Positions 1-7,517 of a stretch of 32,923 bases of DNA are shown one piece after another. The DNA comes from Burkholderiaceae bacterium (GTDB lineage: Bacteria; Pseudomonadota; Gammaproteobacteria; Burkholderiales; Burkholderiaceae_E). Numbering within the stretch: the first letter of the stretch is position 1; every line of letters starts with the position of its first letter. The position numbers were made by a program, and so were the translations under genes. The stretch lies in the NCBI GenBank assembly GCA_900299025.1, contig OMIE01000064.1:1-32923 (forward strand). Reading direction: 5' to 3'. The notes beneath the pieces are model-generated. The model made no database searches. It was not told where the DNA came from and saw only the letters and a program-made list of their open reading frames with translations.

Positions 1-395
1 CCTCGATCCAAGAGGTGAAGACAGTCTTCACAACGCCCTCAGGTGGCCAGGTGCTTATGGATAAGGGCTATCACAATGTGACGGGCTTGGCCTGGTCGGG
101 TCGAGGGCGCGTCAAGCGGGTGGATGTTTCTGTTGATGGCGGGCGCAACTGGCGTACGGCGCGGCTTGAAACGCCTGTGTTGTCGAAAGCCCTCACGCGA
201 TTCAATATCGACTGGGTTTGGGATGGCGGCTCTGCCATTCTGCAAAGCAGAGCGGTCGACGAATCAGGTCATATCCAGCCCATGATGCGACAGCTTCGTG
301 CCGTTCGTGGTACGAGATCTATTTATCATAACAATGCAATACAGTCATGGAAAGTTACCGAAACAGGGGAGGTGTTTAATGTTCAAGTTTCTTAA
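1..395 (+). CDS. soxC: SoxC, sulfur dehydrogenase molybdenum subunit (3' end only)
   Basis: The last 130 codons of a gene that begins before the window; the open frame runs from base 3 to the TAA at 393-395. SoxC is the molybdopterin subunit of the periplasmic SoxCD sulfur dehydrogenase, which oxidises the sulfane sulfur bound to SoxY. What is visible is the C-terminal dimerisation domain of the sulfite-oxidase family: the segment with VDVSVDGGRNW, the FNIDWVWDGG stretch and the final SRAVDESGHIQP region match that immunoglobulin-like fold. The molybdenum-binding domain lies outside the window. A GTG at base 15 is only an internal valine codon. The stop overlaps the start of soxD by 17 bases, so the two subunits are probably translated together. 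The identification also rests on the soxD-Y-Z-A-X-B genes that follow. Confidence 0.9.
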   Translation, partial: SIQEVKTVFTTPSGGQVLMDKGYHNVTGLAWSGRGRVKRVDVSVDGGRNWRTARLETPVLSKALTRFNIDWVWDGGSAILQSRAVDESGHIQPMMRQLRAVRGTRSIYHNNAIQSWKVTETGEVFNVQVS

Positions 396-1485
396 GCCTC
401 AACTGAGTGCAGTTTTATTGTTAGCGAGCATGTTTTGCTCCGCTGAGTCGCTGGCGCAGGCTGCTCTTCCCCAGGCTGCAGGCGCAAAGCCCTGGCTCAA
501 TCTGGGCCGTGCTGCAACCGATGCCGAGGTGAAAGCATGGGACATTGATGTGCGCGCTGACTTTGTAGGCTTGCCCAAGGGCGCAGGTTCGGTTTCTAAG
601 GGTGAAGAGGTATGGGAGGCAAAGTGCGCGTCATGCCATGGCACCTTTGGTGAATCCAATGAAGTCTTTACACCGATCGTCGGCGGGACGACTAAAAAGG
701 ACATCGAGGTTGGCCTTGTGGCTAATCTGACCCGTCCCGACTTCCCACAGCGCACCACGATGATGAAGTTGTCTACCCTGTCGACCTTGTGGGACTACAT
801 CAATCGTGCCATGCCATGGAATGCGCCAAAATCCCTCAAGGTTGATGAGGTCTACGCGGTGACGGCCTATATCTTGCACCTTGCCGAAGTGCTACCGGCG
901 GACTTCACGCTCAGCGATCAAAATATCGCCGACGTTCAAAAGCGTATACCCAATCGCAATGGCAAGGTGAAGTTCACGGGTTTATGGGACCTCAAAGGGA
1001 GGCCTGATGTGCAAGGTGAACTTTGTATGAACAATTGCAAAGTATCAGCCGAGGTTGCATCGATATTGCCTGAATTTGCCCGTAATGCTCACGGCAATAT
1101 TGCCGAGCAAAATCGACTTGTCGGGCCATCGCGCGGAGCCGACACCACAAAGCCGCCGCTACAGGAGCCCCTTAAAGTTGCCATCGCAAGCGGTGCGGCG
1201 CAAGCGCCAAAATTAGCCGTCGCGGCACCGAAAAGCGCACTCACGCTTGCGAAGGAGCAGAATTGCTTGGCATGCCATGGTGTTGAGCAAAAAATGGTTG
1301 GACCAGCCTTTCGTGAGGTTGCGGCGCGCTATAAAGGCAATATGAAAGCTGAGGCCACTTTGGTCAGCAGGATTAGTCAGGGTGGGTCAGGTAATTGGGG
1401 GCAAATACCCATGCCTGCTCAGCCACAAGTGTCTAGTGAGGACTTAAAGACGCTTGCACGATGGATCCTCGAAGGTGCAAAGTAG
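379..1485 (+). CDS. soxD: SoxD, dihaem cytochrome c subunit of sulfur dehydrogenase
   Basis: A 368-residue secreted dihaem cytochrome c that should accept electrons from SoxC. I chose the ATG at 379 because a strong GGGGAGG ribosome site (366-372) lies six bases before it and because the protein then starts with a clean Sec signal peptide (MFKFLK, hydrophobic stretch, cleavage near SLAQA, about residue 28). Earlier in-frame starts lack this. Haem motifs CASCH (about 83-87) and CLACH (about 296-300) are present. A Met in the IPMPA segment (about 345) is a likely axial ligand of the second haem. Two haem domains joined by a long linker, and the overlap with soxC, fit SoxD of the Paracoccus type (about 384 residues). 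A 114-base gap follows before soxY. Confidence is high. Confidence 0.93.
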   Translation: MFKFLKPQLSAVLLLASMFCSAESLAQAALPQAAGAKPWLNLGRAATDAEVKAWDIDVRADFVGLPKGAGSVSKGEEVWEAKCASCHGTFGESNEVFTPIVGGTTKKDIEVGLVANLTRPDFPQRTTMMKLSTLSTLWDYINRAMPWNAPKSLKVDEVYAVTAYILHLAEVLPADFTLSDQNIADVQKRIPNRNGKVKFTGLWDLKGRPDVQGELCMNNCKVSAEVASILPEFARNAHGNIAEQNRLVGPSRGADTTKPPLQEPLKVAIASGAAQAPKLAVAAPKSALTLAKEQNCLACHGVEQKMVGPAFREVAARYKGNMKAEATLVSRISQGGSGNWGQIPMPAQPQVSSEDLKTLARWILEGAK

Positions 1486-1494
1486 TTTTTGGCT

Positions 1495-1519
1495 AGGCCG
1501 AGGGGCTCAACCCAGGCCT
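1495..1519 (+). other. Potential stem-loop in the soxD-soxY gap
   Basis: The arms AGGCC (1495-1499) and GGCCT (1515-1519) are complementary, with an inner GGG/CCC pairing (1502-1504 with 1511-1513) around a short loop. It lies ten bases after the soxD stop. No run of T follows, so I do not call it an intrinsic terminator. It could be an RNA processing or 3'-end-protecting hairpin that sets different levels of soxCD and soxYZ. The pairing is seen; the role is inference. Confidence 0.35.
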
Positions 1520-1599
1520 TACATGGTGGCTTGAATGCCGCTATCGGTTTGTGTTGGCGATACGGCCAATGTCATTTGATATTTTAAAAGGAGAACGGT

Positions 1600-2070
1600 A
1601 TGAGTTTTTCAAGACGTGAAGCGCTAAAGGGCGGTGCAGGTATGGGCGTCTATGGCGCAATGCTTGCCCTCGGCATGATTAGTCCGGGCACTGCCCAAGC
1701 GCAAGCAGCTATGCAGGCGGCTTTTCAGGCCAAGGGTATTCCCGACACCCTAAAAGCACTCGGTGCGGCAGGTGCGACTGAATCGGCTGACATCAGCATT
1801 GTTTCACCTGATATCGCAGAAAACGGAGCGGTGGTTCCAGTTGGCGTGAACAGCAAGATTCCAAACACTGACATGGTTGCGCTGCTGGTTGATAAGAACC
1901 CCAACGCATTGGCAGGAGCTTATCAGTTCATGGACGGCGGTGTTGCCGAGGTGAATATGCGCGTGAAGATGGGCCAAAGCTCTGATGTGGTCGCCATTGT
2001 TCGCGCCGACGGTAAGTTCTACATGGCGAAAAAGGAAATTAAGGTCACCTTAGGTGGCTGTGGCGGCTAG
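1600..2070 (+). CDS. soxY: SoxY, sulfur-carrier subunit
   Basis: The 156-residue covalent sulfur carrier of the Sox cycle. Thiosulfate is attached to its C-terminal cysteine and the intermediates stay bound there through each step. The diagnostic feature is visible: the protein ends GGCGG (152-156), with the swinging-arm cysteine at 154. The N terminus is a twin-arginine signal (SRREALKGG, residues 4-12) with a cleavable region ending near TAQAQA (about 36), so the SoxYZ pair is exported folded through Tat. The start is fixed by AAAAGGAGA (1586-1593) before the ATG. Length and order (soxY then soxZ) are normal. The partner SoxZ lies 100 bases downstream. Confidence 0.97.
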   Translation: MSFSRREALKGGAGMGVYGAMLALGMISPGTAQAQAAMQAAFQAKGIPDTLKALGAAGATESADISIVSPDIAENGAVVPVGVNSKIPNTDMVALLVDKNPNALAGAYQFMDGGVAEVNMRVKMGQSSDVVAIVRADGKFYMAKKEIKVTLGGCGG

Positions 2071-2170
2071 GGTATCGCAAGCGTAGCCGGACCCGATGAA
2101 AGACATGATGCAAACTGTATTGATCTAACTTAGGTAATGGTTGGTCAAGCAAACACTTTAGGAGATTCAA

Positions 2171-2482
2171 ATGGCTGATCCGATGAAGATTCGCGCTGCT
2201 GCGCGGGGTGATGTGGTTGATGTGCGGGTTTTGATGGCGCACGAGATGGAAACCGGTCAACGCAAGGACGCAGCAGGCAAGCTGGTGCCGGCATGGTTTA
2301 TCAGTGATGTAACCGCAAGCCTTAATGGCAAGCCTGTCGTGAAGGCTTTTTGGGGTCCCGCGGTGTCGAAGAATCCCTACCTGCAGTTTAAGGTCAAGGG
2401 TGGCAAGGCTGGCGACAAGATCAGCATCACCTGGGTCGACAATAAGGGCGAAAAGCGAACCGACGAAGTAACCGTAAGCTGA
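2171..2482 (+). CDS. soxZ: SoxZ, sulfur-carrier partner
   Basis: A 103-residue immunoglobulin-like protein without its own signal peptide, which forms the SoxYZ heterodimer and travels through Tat with SoxY. Family features are visible: the start with ADPMKIRA, the VLMAHEMETGQRKD stretch, WFISDVTASLNGKPV in the middle and the last strands with DKISITWVDNKGEK. The ATG at 2171 follows an AGGAG about six bases upstream. Length matches known SoxZ proteins (about 100-110). The 100-base gap before it holds nothing I can identify, and a small hairpin overlaps the stop codon. Confidence 0.96.
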   Translation: MADPMKIRAAARGDVVDVRVLMAHEMETGQRKDAAGKLVPAWFISDVTASLNGKPVVKAFWGPAVSKNPYLQFKVKGGKAGDKISITWVDNKGEKRTDEVTVS

Positions 2483-2498
2483 TGAGCTAAGTGCTCAT
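2482..2498 (+). other. Potential small stem-loop at the soxZ stop codon
   Basis: ATGAGC (2482-2487) and GCTCAT (2493-2498) form a perfect six-base-pair stem around the loop TAAGT. It overlaps the last base of the soxZ stop codon and stands before the soxA ribosome site. There is no T-tract, so it is not a standard terminator. An mRNA-stability or processing element is possible but unproven. Confidence 0.35.
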
Positions 2499-2528
2499 AC
2501 GCCGTCCGTAAAGTAGAAGGAGACAGAA

Positions 2529-3398
2529 ATGAGAACAATAATGACACTTGATCGGCGTCAAGCGAGCGCGATTGGATTAAGCGCTAAGACAGGGCTTAAA
2601 GCCTTCTTGATTGCCATCGGTTTGAGTGCCTCGGCACTAGTGAGTGCTCAGCCTAAGGACACTACCGAGGCAGAAATCGAGAAGTATCGCCAGATGCTTC
2701 AAGATGGCAATCCTGCTGAGCTGGTGTCTCTTAAAGGCGAAGGTTTGTGGAAAAAGAAGCAAGGCCCCAAGCAGGCAAGCCTCGAGAGCTGTGATCTTGG
2801 GCTTGGCCCTGGCGTGGTGAAGGGTGCAAACGCTCAGCTGCCGCGATACTTTGCCGACAGCGACGCGGTGATGGATCTCGAGACTCGCATCGTTCATTGT
2901 ATGGTAACGATCCAGGGATTAGATCGTAGTAAGATCACAGCCCGTCCCTACTCAGGTGCTGGTCAGTCGGCGACCGATATGGAAGCACTGGTGGCTTATG
3001 TTGTTGAGGAATCGCGTGGCATGAAGATCAATGTGCCCCAACACCACCTAAAGGAGAAAGAGGCTTTTGCGCGAGGGGAGAAGATCTTCTACTTCCGCGG
3101 CGGTCCTTATGACTTTTCCTGCGCCTCTTGCCATGCGGTGGACAACCAGCGTATTCGCCTGCAAGGTCTACCCAACCTCACCAAAACCGAGCCGGCACAA
3201 AAAGCGTTTGCCAGCTGGCCTGCGTATCGGGTCTCACAAGGCGCACTCCGAACCATGCAGTGGCGGATTTATGACTGTTTTCGTCAGCAGCGTTTTCCCG
3301 AACTGAAGTACCTGTCACCCGCTTCAGTCGACCTGATTACCTTTTTAGGTGTTCGGGCTAATGGCGGCGTGATGGAAACGCCAGCGATCAAGCGCTAA
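2529..3398 (+). CDS. soxA: SoxA, cytochrome c subunit of SoxAX (one-haem type)
   Basis: A 289-residue catalytic subunit of SoxAX, which oxidatively couples thiosulfate to the SoxY cysteine. The C-terminal haem motif CASCH is at 198-202. The active-site cysteine that carries the persulfide ligand is C250 in IYDCFRQQR, followed by the usual PELKYLSP and TFLGVRANG segments. The N-terminal half has no CXXCH; instead it has single cysteines at 88 and 124, as in one-haem SoxA proteins where a disulfide replaces the first haem. A signal peptide ends near SALVSAQ (about 40). The ATG at 2529 has AAGGAG about eight bases upstream. A second ATG four codons in is a possible alternative start. Confidence 0.95.
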   Translation: MRTIMTLDRRQASAIGLSAKTGLKAFLIAIGLSASALVSAQPKDTTEAEIEKYRQMLQDGNPAELVSLKGEGLWKKKQGPKQASLESCDLGLGPGVVKGANAQLPRYFADSDAVMDLETRIVHCMVTIQGLDRSKITARPYSGAGQSATDMEALVAYVVEESRGMKINVPQHHLKEKEAFARGEKIFYFRGGPYDFSCASCHAVDNQRIRLQGLPNLTKTEPAQKAFASWPAYRVSQGALRTMQWRIYDCFRQQRFPELKYLSPASVDLITFLGVRANGGVMETPAIKR

Positions 3399-3408
3399 GG
3401 AGAAGGTG

Positions 3409-4029
3409 ATGAAAAACATAAAACCATTTTTACTTGCTACTGCTTCGGCCATCTTGCTGAGTGCTTGCGCTTTATCGCCCGATGGGCCAAGCGATGAATC
3501 GATCACGCAGCTGATGAAGCAGTCTTTTGCTGAGCGCGGCGCTGCAAAGCTTGATCGTCTGGAGCAATCAGAGCTACAACGGGTTTGTAGCGAATACACT
3601 GGCAAGGAGTTGCCAAAGGCAGTCAAGGAAAAGCTAGAACAAGCTGCACTCGCCTCAGTAAAATACCCTGCCGATGGTAAGTACCTCGGTGACTTTAGCC
3701 GAGGAGAGCGGATTGCGCAAAGTGGCGTAGGCATGCAGTTTTCTGATGCGCCGGGAACCGTCGCTGGCGGCAATTGTTATGCCTGCCACCAGATCAGCAA
3801 GCAGGAGCTTGCCTACGGCAACATCGGTCCTACATTGTATAACTACGGCAAACTACGCGGCGATTCCGAGGCAATTCTTAAGTATACGTGGGCGCGAATC
3901 TATAACGCGCATGCCTTTAACGCCTGCAATTCAATGCCACGTTTTGGGGCTGCGGGCATTCTCACAGAAGCGCAGATGAAGGATGTGATGGCGCTTTTAC
4001 TCGATCCGAAATCGCCCGTTAATCAGTAA
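3409..4029 (+). CDS. soxX: SoxX, monohaem cytochrome c, predicted lipoprotein
   Basis: A 206-residue small subunit of SoxAX that passes electrons to the c-type cytochrome pool. The haem motif is CYACH (123-127) and the likely distal ligand is M176 in NSMPRFG, both typical for SoxX. The ATG at 3409 is preferred over the GTG at 3406 because the AAGGAG (3397-3402) is then about six bases away. The N terminus is a lipoprotein signal: MKNIKPFLL, hydrophobic stretch, lipobox LSAC with Cys20. A charged extension of about 70 residues separates the lipobox from the haem domain. It starts 10 bases after soxA. Membrane anchoring is a prediction from the lipobox only. Confidence 0.94.
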   Translation: MKNIKPFLLATASAILLSACALSPDGPSDESITQLMKQSFAERGAAKLDRLEQSELQRVCSEYTGKELPKAVKEKLEQAALASVKYPADGKYLGDFSRGERIAQSGVGMQFSDAPGTVAGGNCYACHQISKQELAYGNIGPTLYNYGKLRGDSEAILKYTWARIYNAHAFNACNSMPRFGAAGILTEAQMKDVMALLLDPKSPVNQ

Positions 4030-4038
4030 CTTAAAACA

Positions 4039-5745
4039 ATGCAAAAACGAGAATTTCTCCACCTCCTCGGTGCAGCGTCGGCGGCTGGCATTTGCCTGCC
4101 TGGACCATCGTTGGCCAGTGAAACAAAAATTTCTTATGACGTTCCTGTTTTTGGAAATGTCAGCCTGATGCATTTTACCGACTGCCATGCCCAACTCATG
4201 CCGATCTATTTTCGCGAGCCTAGCGTTAATCTAGGTGTCGGTGACGCCCTAGGAAAGCCCCCGCATGTTGTTGGCGATGCCTTTTTGAAATACTACGGTA
4301 TTGCGAAGGGATCGGCGCAGGCTCATGCCTTCACCTATCTTGGCTTTGAGTCGGCAGCCAAACAGTTTGGGAAAGTGGGTGGATTTGCCCATCTTGCAAG
4401 CCTTGTGAAACAGATCCGAGCAAGCCGCCCATCGGCGCTATTGCTCGATGGCGGCGACACATGGCAAGGTTCAGCCACGGCACTTTGGACAAATGGCCAG
4501 GACATGGTCGACGCATGTAAGTTGCTCGGTGTTAATTTGATGACGGCGCACTGGGAGTTTACCTACGGTGCTGATCGGGTCAAGGAGATCGTTGGCAAAG
4601 ATTTCAAGGGCAGTATTGAGTTTTTAGCGCAAAACGTGAAGACCACCGATTTCGAAGATCCGGTGTTTGCGCCCTACAGCATGCGTCAGATGAATGGACA
4701 GTCCGTAGCAATTATCGGTCAGGCATTTCCGTATACGCCGATCGCTAATCCTCGATGGATGGTGCCTGAATGGAGTTTTGGCATTCAGGACGATCGCATG
4801 CAAAAAATTGTCGATGAAGTTCGGGCTAAGGGTGCCAAGGCCGTTATCGTTATTTCTCATAACGGTATGGATGTTGATTTGAAGATGGCCTCGCGAGTTC
4901 GTGGTATCGATGCCATCCTCGGCGGGCACACCCACGACGGTATGCCAGCGCCGGTTGTGGTGTCGAACCCGGGCGGCAAAACATTGGTCACCAATGCAGG
5001 TTCAAACGGTAAGTTCCTTGCCCTGCTCGATCTTGATGTTGGTTCATCAGGTGTCAAGGATTATCGTTATCGCCTATTACCAGTCTTCTCCAATCAACTT
5101 AAGGCCGATCCTGGCATGCAGGCCTTTATTGACAAGGTTAGAGCACCTTATCTGGGCAAGCTCAACGAAACCCTTGCCATTAGCGACGGCGCCTTGTATC
5201 GACGGGGTAACTTTAACGGTAGTTTCGATCAGCTGATCGTTGACGCTTTGATGGAGGTGAAATCGGCCGATCTTGCCTTCTCACCAGGCTTCAGGTGGGG
5301 TACCTCGCTTTTGCCCGGGCAGGCGATCACCCGCGAACATGTGATGGATCAGACGGCGATTACTTATCCGCAAGTCACAGTGAGCCAGTTCTCGGGTACG
5401 ATGATAAAGACCATTCTAGAAGATGTTGCCGATAATCTTTTCAACCCTGACCCCTACTATCAGCAGGGTGGTGACATGGTCCGCGTGGGTGGCTTGCAAT
5501 ACACCATCGATCCTCGCGCCAAAGCAGGGGCTCGTATCAGTGATATGCGATTAAAGGGTCAGCTTGTTGAAGCCGATAAATCCTATAAGGTTGCGGGTTG
5601 GGCGCCTGTGGCTGAAGGCGCTAAAGGGGAGCCTATTTGGGAGGTGGTCGAGACCTGGCTCAAAGCGAAAAAGCGTATAACGCCGCGCCAACTCAACACA
5701 CCCAAGATTCTCGGTATGGATGGTAATCCAGGGATTGCATTTTGA
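4039..5745 (+). CDS. soxB: SoxB, thiosulfohydrolase
   Basis: A 568-residue dimanganese hydrolase that releases sulfate from the SoxY-bound sulfonate. It belongs to the 5'-nucleotidase/metallophosphatase family. Metal-site motifs are visible: FTDCHAQL (46-53), GGDTWQG (138-144), the SoxB signature AHWEFTYG (170-177), VISHNG (271-276) and GGHTHDG (295-301). The C-terminal nucleotidase-like domain follows from about 370. The signal starts MQKREFLHLLGAAS: a Tat-like layout, but with Lys-Arg instead of Arg-Arg. The ATG lies 9 bases after soxX and has no clear ribosome site, so it may depend on coupling. Length and motifs are otherwise normal. Confidence 0.97.
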   Translation: MQKREFLHLLGAASAAGICLPGPSLASETKISYDVPVFGNVSLMHFTDCHAQLMPIYFREPSVNLGVGDALGKPPHVVGDAFLKYYGIAKGSAQAHAFTYLGFESAAKQFGKVGGFAHLASLVKQIRASRPSALLLDGGDTWQGSATALWTNGQDMVDACKLLGVNLMTAHWEFTYGADRVKEIVGKDFKGSIEFLAQNVKTTDFEDPVFAPYSMRQMNGQSVAIIGQAFPYTPIANPRWMVPEWSFGIQDDRMQKIVDEVRAKGAKAVIVISHNGMDVDLKMASRVRGIDAILGGHTHDGMPAPVVVSNPGGKTLVTNAGSNGKFLALLDLDVGSSGVKDYRYRLLPVFSNQLKADPGMQAFIDKVRAPYLGKLNETLAISDGALYRRGNFNGSFDQLIVDALMEVKSADLAFSPGFRWGTSLLPGQAITREHVMDQTAITYPQVTVSQFSGTMIKTILEDVADNLFNPDPYYQQGGDMVRVGGLQYTIDPRAKAGARISDMRLKGQLVEADKSYKVAGWAPVAEGAKGEPIWEVVETWLKAKKRITPRQLNTPKILGMDGNPGIAF

Positions 5746-6695
5746 TGCATCGCTTGGGTCCTGCACTGCTATGGCTATGGTTTCTAAGCATGGGCTCGTC
5801 TGCATTCGCCCAATTGTTGCCTGCGGTAACACTAGAGGCGCTTAGTAAGCAGGCCTACATGGTTCAGGGTGATTTGGGACCGGCATCAACAAGCAATCGG
5901 GGATTCAATTCAAACGCTGGCATTGTTATTGCTGATGACGCGGTGGTTTTGATTGATGCCCTCGGCACGCCCGCGCTTGCCGAAGAGTTGATACAAGCGA
6001 TACGCCTTATCACTAAAAAGCCGATCACCGATGTCATCGTCACCCACTACCATGCTGATCATTATTACGGTCTTCAGGTATTCAAGCAGCAGGGCGCTCG
6101 CATCATTGCAGCCCGACCTGCTATGCAAGCGATTGGTACAGCCGATATGGCCGAGCGGTTCGCTGAACGAAAGCTGAGCCTATCGCCCTGGGTCGATGAC
6201 AGTTTCCGGTTGATCGCGCCTGACTTGCTGATTGACAAGCCGACACGCATGCTGCTCGGTGGGGCGTGGTTTTGGCTAATACCTGCCGGACCCGCACACA
6301 GTCCTGAAGATCTCATGGCGTTGACCGAGGAAGACGGTGTGCTTTTTGCTGGCGACTTGATGTTTGCGGGTCGTATTCCCTTTGTTGGTAGTGCCGATAC
6401 CAAGGGCTGGATTAGGGGTATCGAGGACCTTATTGCACGCAATCCCAGGATTATCGTCGGGGGGCACGGCCCAGCATCAACACAGGCAGCCAAAGACCTG
6501 GTTTTTACGCTCGACTACCTGCGATACCTGCGCTCGACGATGGGGGCTGCGGTTGCGGATTTAAAGTCATTTGACGAAGCCTATGCCGAAATAGACTGGT
6601 CACGCTACCGATCGATACCCGCCTTTGATGCAGCGCATCGCCGCAATGCCTACAATGTCTTCTTAACGATGGAACAGGAGGCATTGCGGAAATGA
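5745..6695 (+). CDS. SoxH-like metallo-beta-lactamase-fold hydrolase, exported
   Basis: A 316-residue protein with the full metal set of the metallo-beta-lactamase fold: HYHADH (101-106), H185 in GPAHSPED, D204 in FAGDLMF and H241 in GGHGPAS. An N-terminal signal (LLWLWFLSMGSSAFAQ, cleaved about residue 23) sends it to the periplasm. Its ATG overlaps the soxB stop as TGATG, so it is translationally coupled to soxB. Proteins of this type (SoxH, and quinoprotein-relay 'QPE-associated' hydrolases) recur next to sox or c-type redox genes; their substrate is not settled, and thiol-ester or persulfide hydrolysis is an inference. An in-frame TTG one codon earlier is disfavoured. The family is certain; the exact role is not. 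Confidence 0.85.
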   Translation: MHRLGPALLWLWFLSMGSSAFAQLLPAVTLEALSKQAYMVQGDLGPASTSNRGFNSNAGIVIADDAVVLIDALGTPALAEELIQAIRLITKKPITDVIVTHYHADHYYGLQVFKQQGARIIAARPAMQAIGTADMAERFAERKLSLSPWVDDSFRLIAPDLLIDKPTRMLLGGAWFWLIPAGPAHSPEDLMALTEEDGVLFAGDLMFAGRIPFVGSADTKGWIRGIEDLIARNPRIIVGGHGPASTQAAKDLVFTLDYLRYLRSTMGAAVADLKSFDEAYAEIDWSRYRSIPAFDAAHRRNAYNVFLTMEQEALRK

Positions 6696-7456
6696 ACGCT
6701 CCAGATAATCAGCTTGCTGCAAAGCAGGGTGCAGCAGACATACAAACAGCCCGTGAAGACTTGGCGGCGGCCCTTCGTTGGTCGGCTCACCTTGGGCTTA
6801 ATGAAGGTGTTTGTAATCATTATTCGTATGAATGGAAGTCCGGGCAGTATTTGATTAATCCGCAGGGATTGCATTGGAGCGAGGTTTGTGCCAGCGATAT
6901 CCTTTTGATCAACGGGCAGGGTGAACTGATCGAAGGGAGGCATGGTATTGAGCCAACAGCCTTCTTCATTCATGCTTGGATTCACCGGCTTAATCCTCAC
7001 GCAAAGGCGGTTCTACACACCCACATGCCCTATGCAACAGCCTTAACGCTAGTCGCTGGCGGTCGTCTGGCTTGGTGTAATCAGAACGCATTACGATTTT
7101 GGGATCGGATTGGTTATGACGATACATACAACGGTATTGCGCTCGATGATGCTGAAGGTGAGCGAATCGCGCGAACCGTCGCAGGGAAAGATGTCGTGTT
7201 TATGGCATCACATGGGGTGACCGTGGTAGGTCAAAGCATTTCCTGGGCTTTTGATGATTTATATTACTTGGAACGTGCGTGCATGCATCAAGTGCTCGCT
7301 ACGCAAGCCGCAGCTGGCAAACCCCTCCGACTTATTCCTGAGTCGATGTGCAGGGCCACCGCTGCACAAATTGCTGGTGAGCGCCAGCAAAGCGATTTGT
7401 TTTTTGAATCCATCAAGCGAATGCTTGATCGAAATCACAAGGGCTGGCGTCATTAG
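6692..7456 (+). CDS. Class II aldolase/adducin family protein
   Basis: A 254-residue cytoplasmic protein of the class II (zinc) aldolase/adducin fold. Zinc-site motifs are visible: HTHMPYAT (109-116) and ASHGVTVVG (172-180). A glutamate in GIEPTA (E87) sits where the family has its acidic metal/substrate residue. There is no signal peptide. The ATG lies inside the 3' end of the previous gene (ATGA overlap), making it the last gene of the sox operon. Many proteins of this branch, with a short N-terminal region and the LNEGVCNHYS stretch, are annotated only as aldolase-like. The substrate cannot be read from the sequence, and a link to sulfur oxidation is suggested by context alone. Confidence 0.88.
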   Translation: MNAPDNQLAAKQGAADIQTAREDLAAALRWSAHLGLNEGVCNHYSYEWKSGQYLINPQGLHWSEVCASDILLINGQGELIEGRHGIEPTAFFIHAWIHRLNPHAKAVLHTHMPYATALTLVAGGRLAWCNQNALRFWDRIGYDDTYNGIALDDAEGERIARTVAGKDVVFMASHGVTVVGQSISWAFDDLYYLERACMHQVLATQAAAGKPLRLIPESMCRATAAQIAGERQQSDLFFESIKRMLDRNHKGWRH

Positions 7457-7517
7457 CCCAGCAGGCCATAAACCCAGCCTTGTTCCACACCTTAGCATTG
7501 AGGGAAGCAACGGGGCT

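Noticed and set aside
1554-1583. Possible internal promoter before soxY (TTGGCG and GATATT)
   Set aside because: Both boxes match weakly and the predicted start would fall on the ribosome site, leaving almost no leader.
3345-3773. 142-codon open frame on the minus strand over soxA/soxX
   Set aside because: A shadow of real genes; serine-rich composition with no motifs, and soxA and soxX fill the region.
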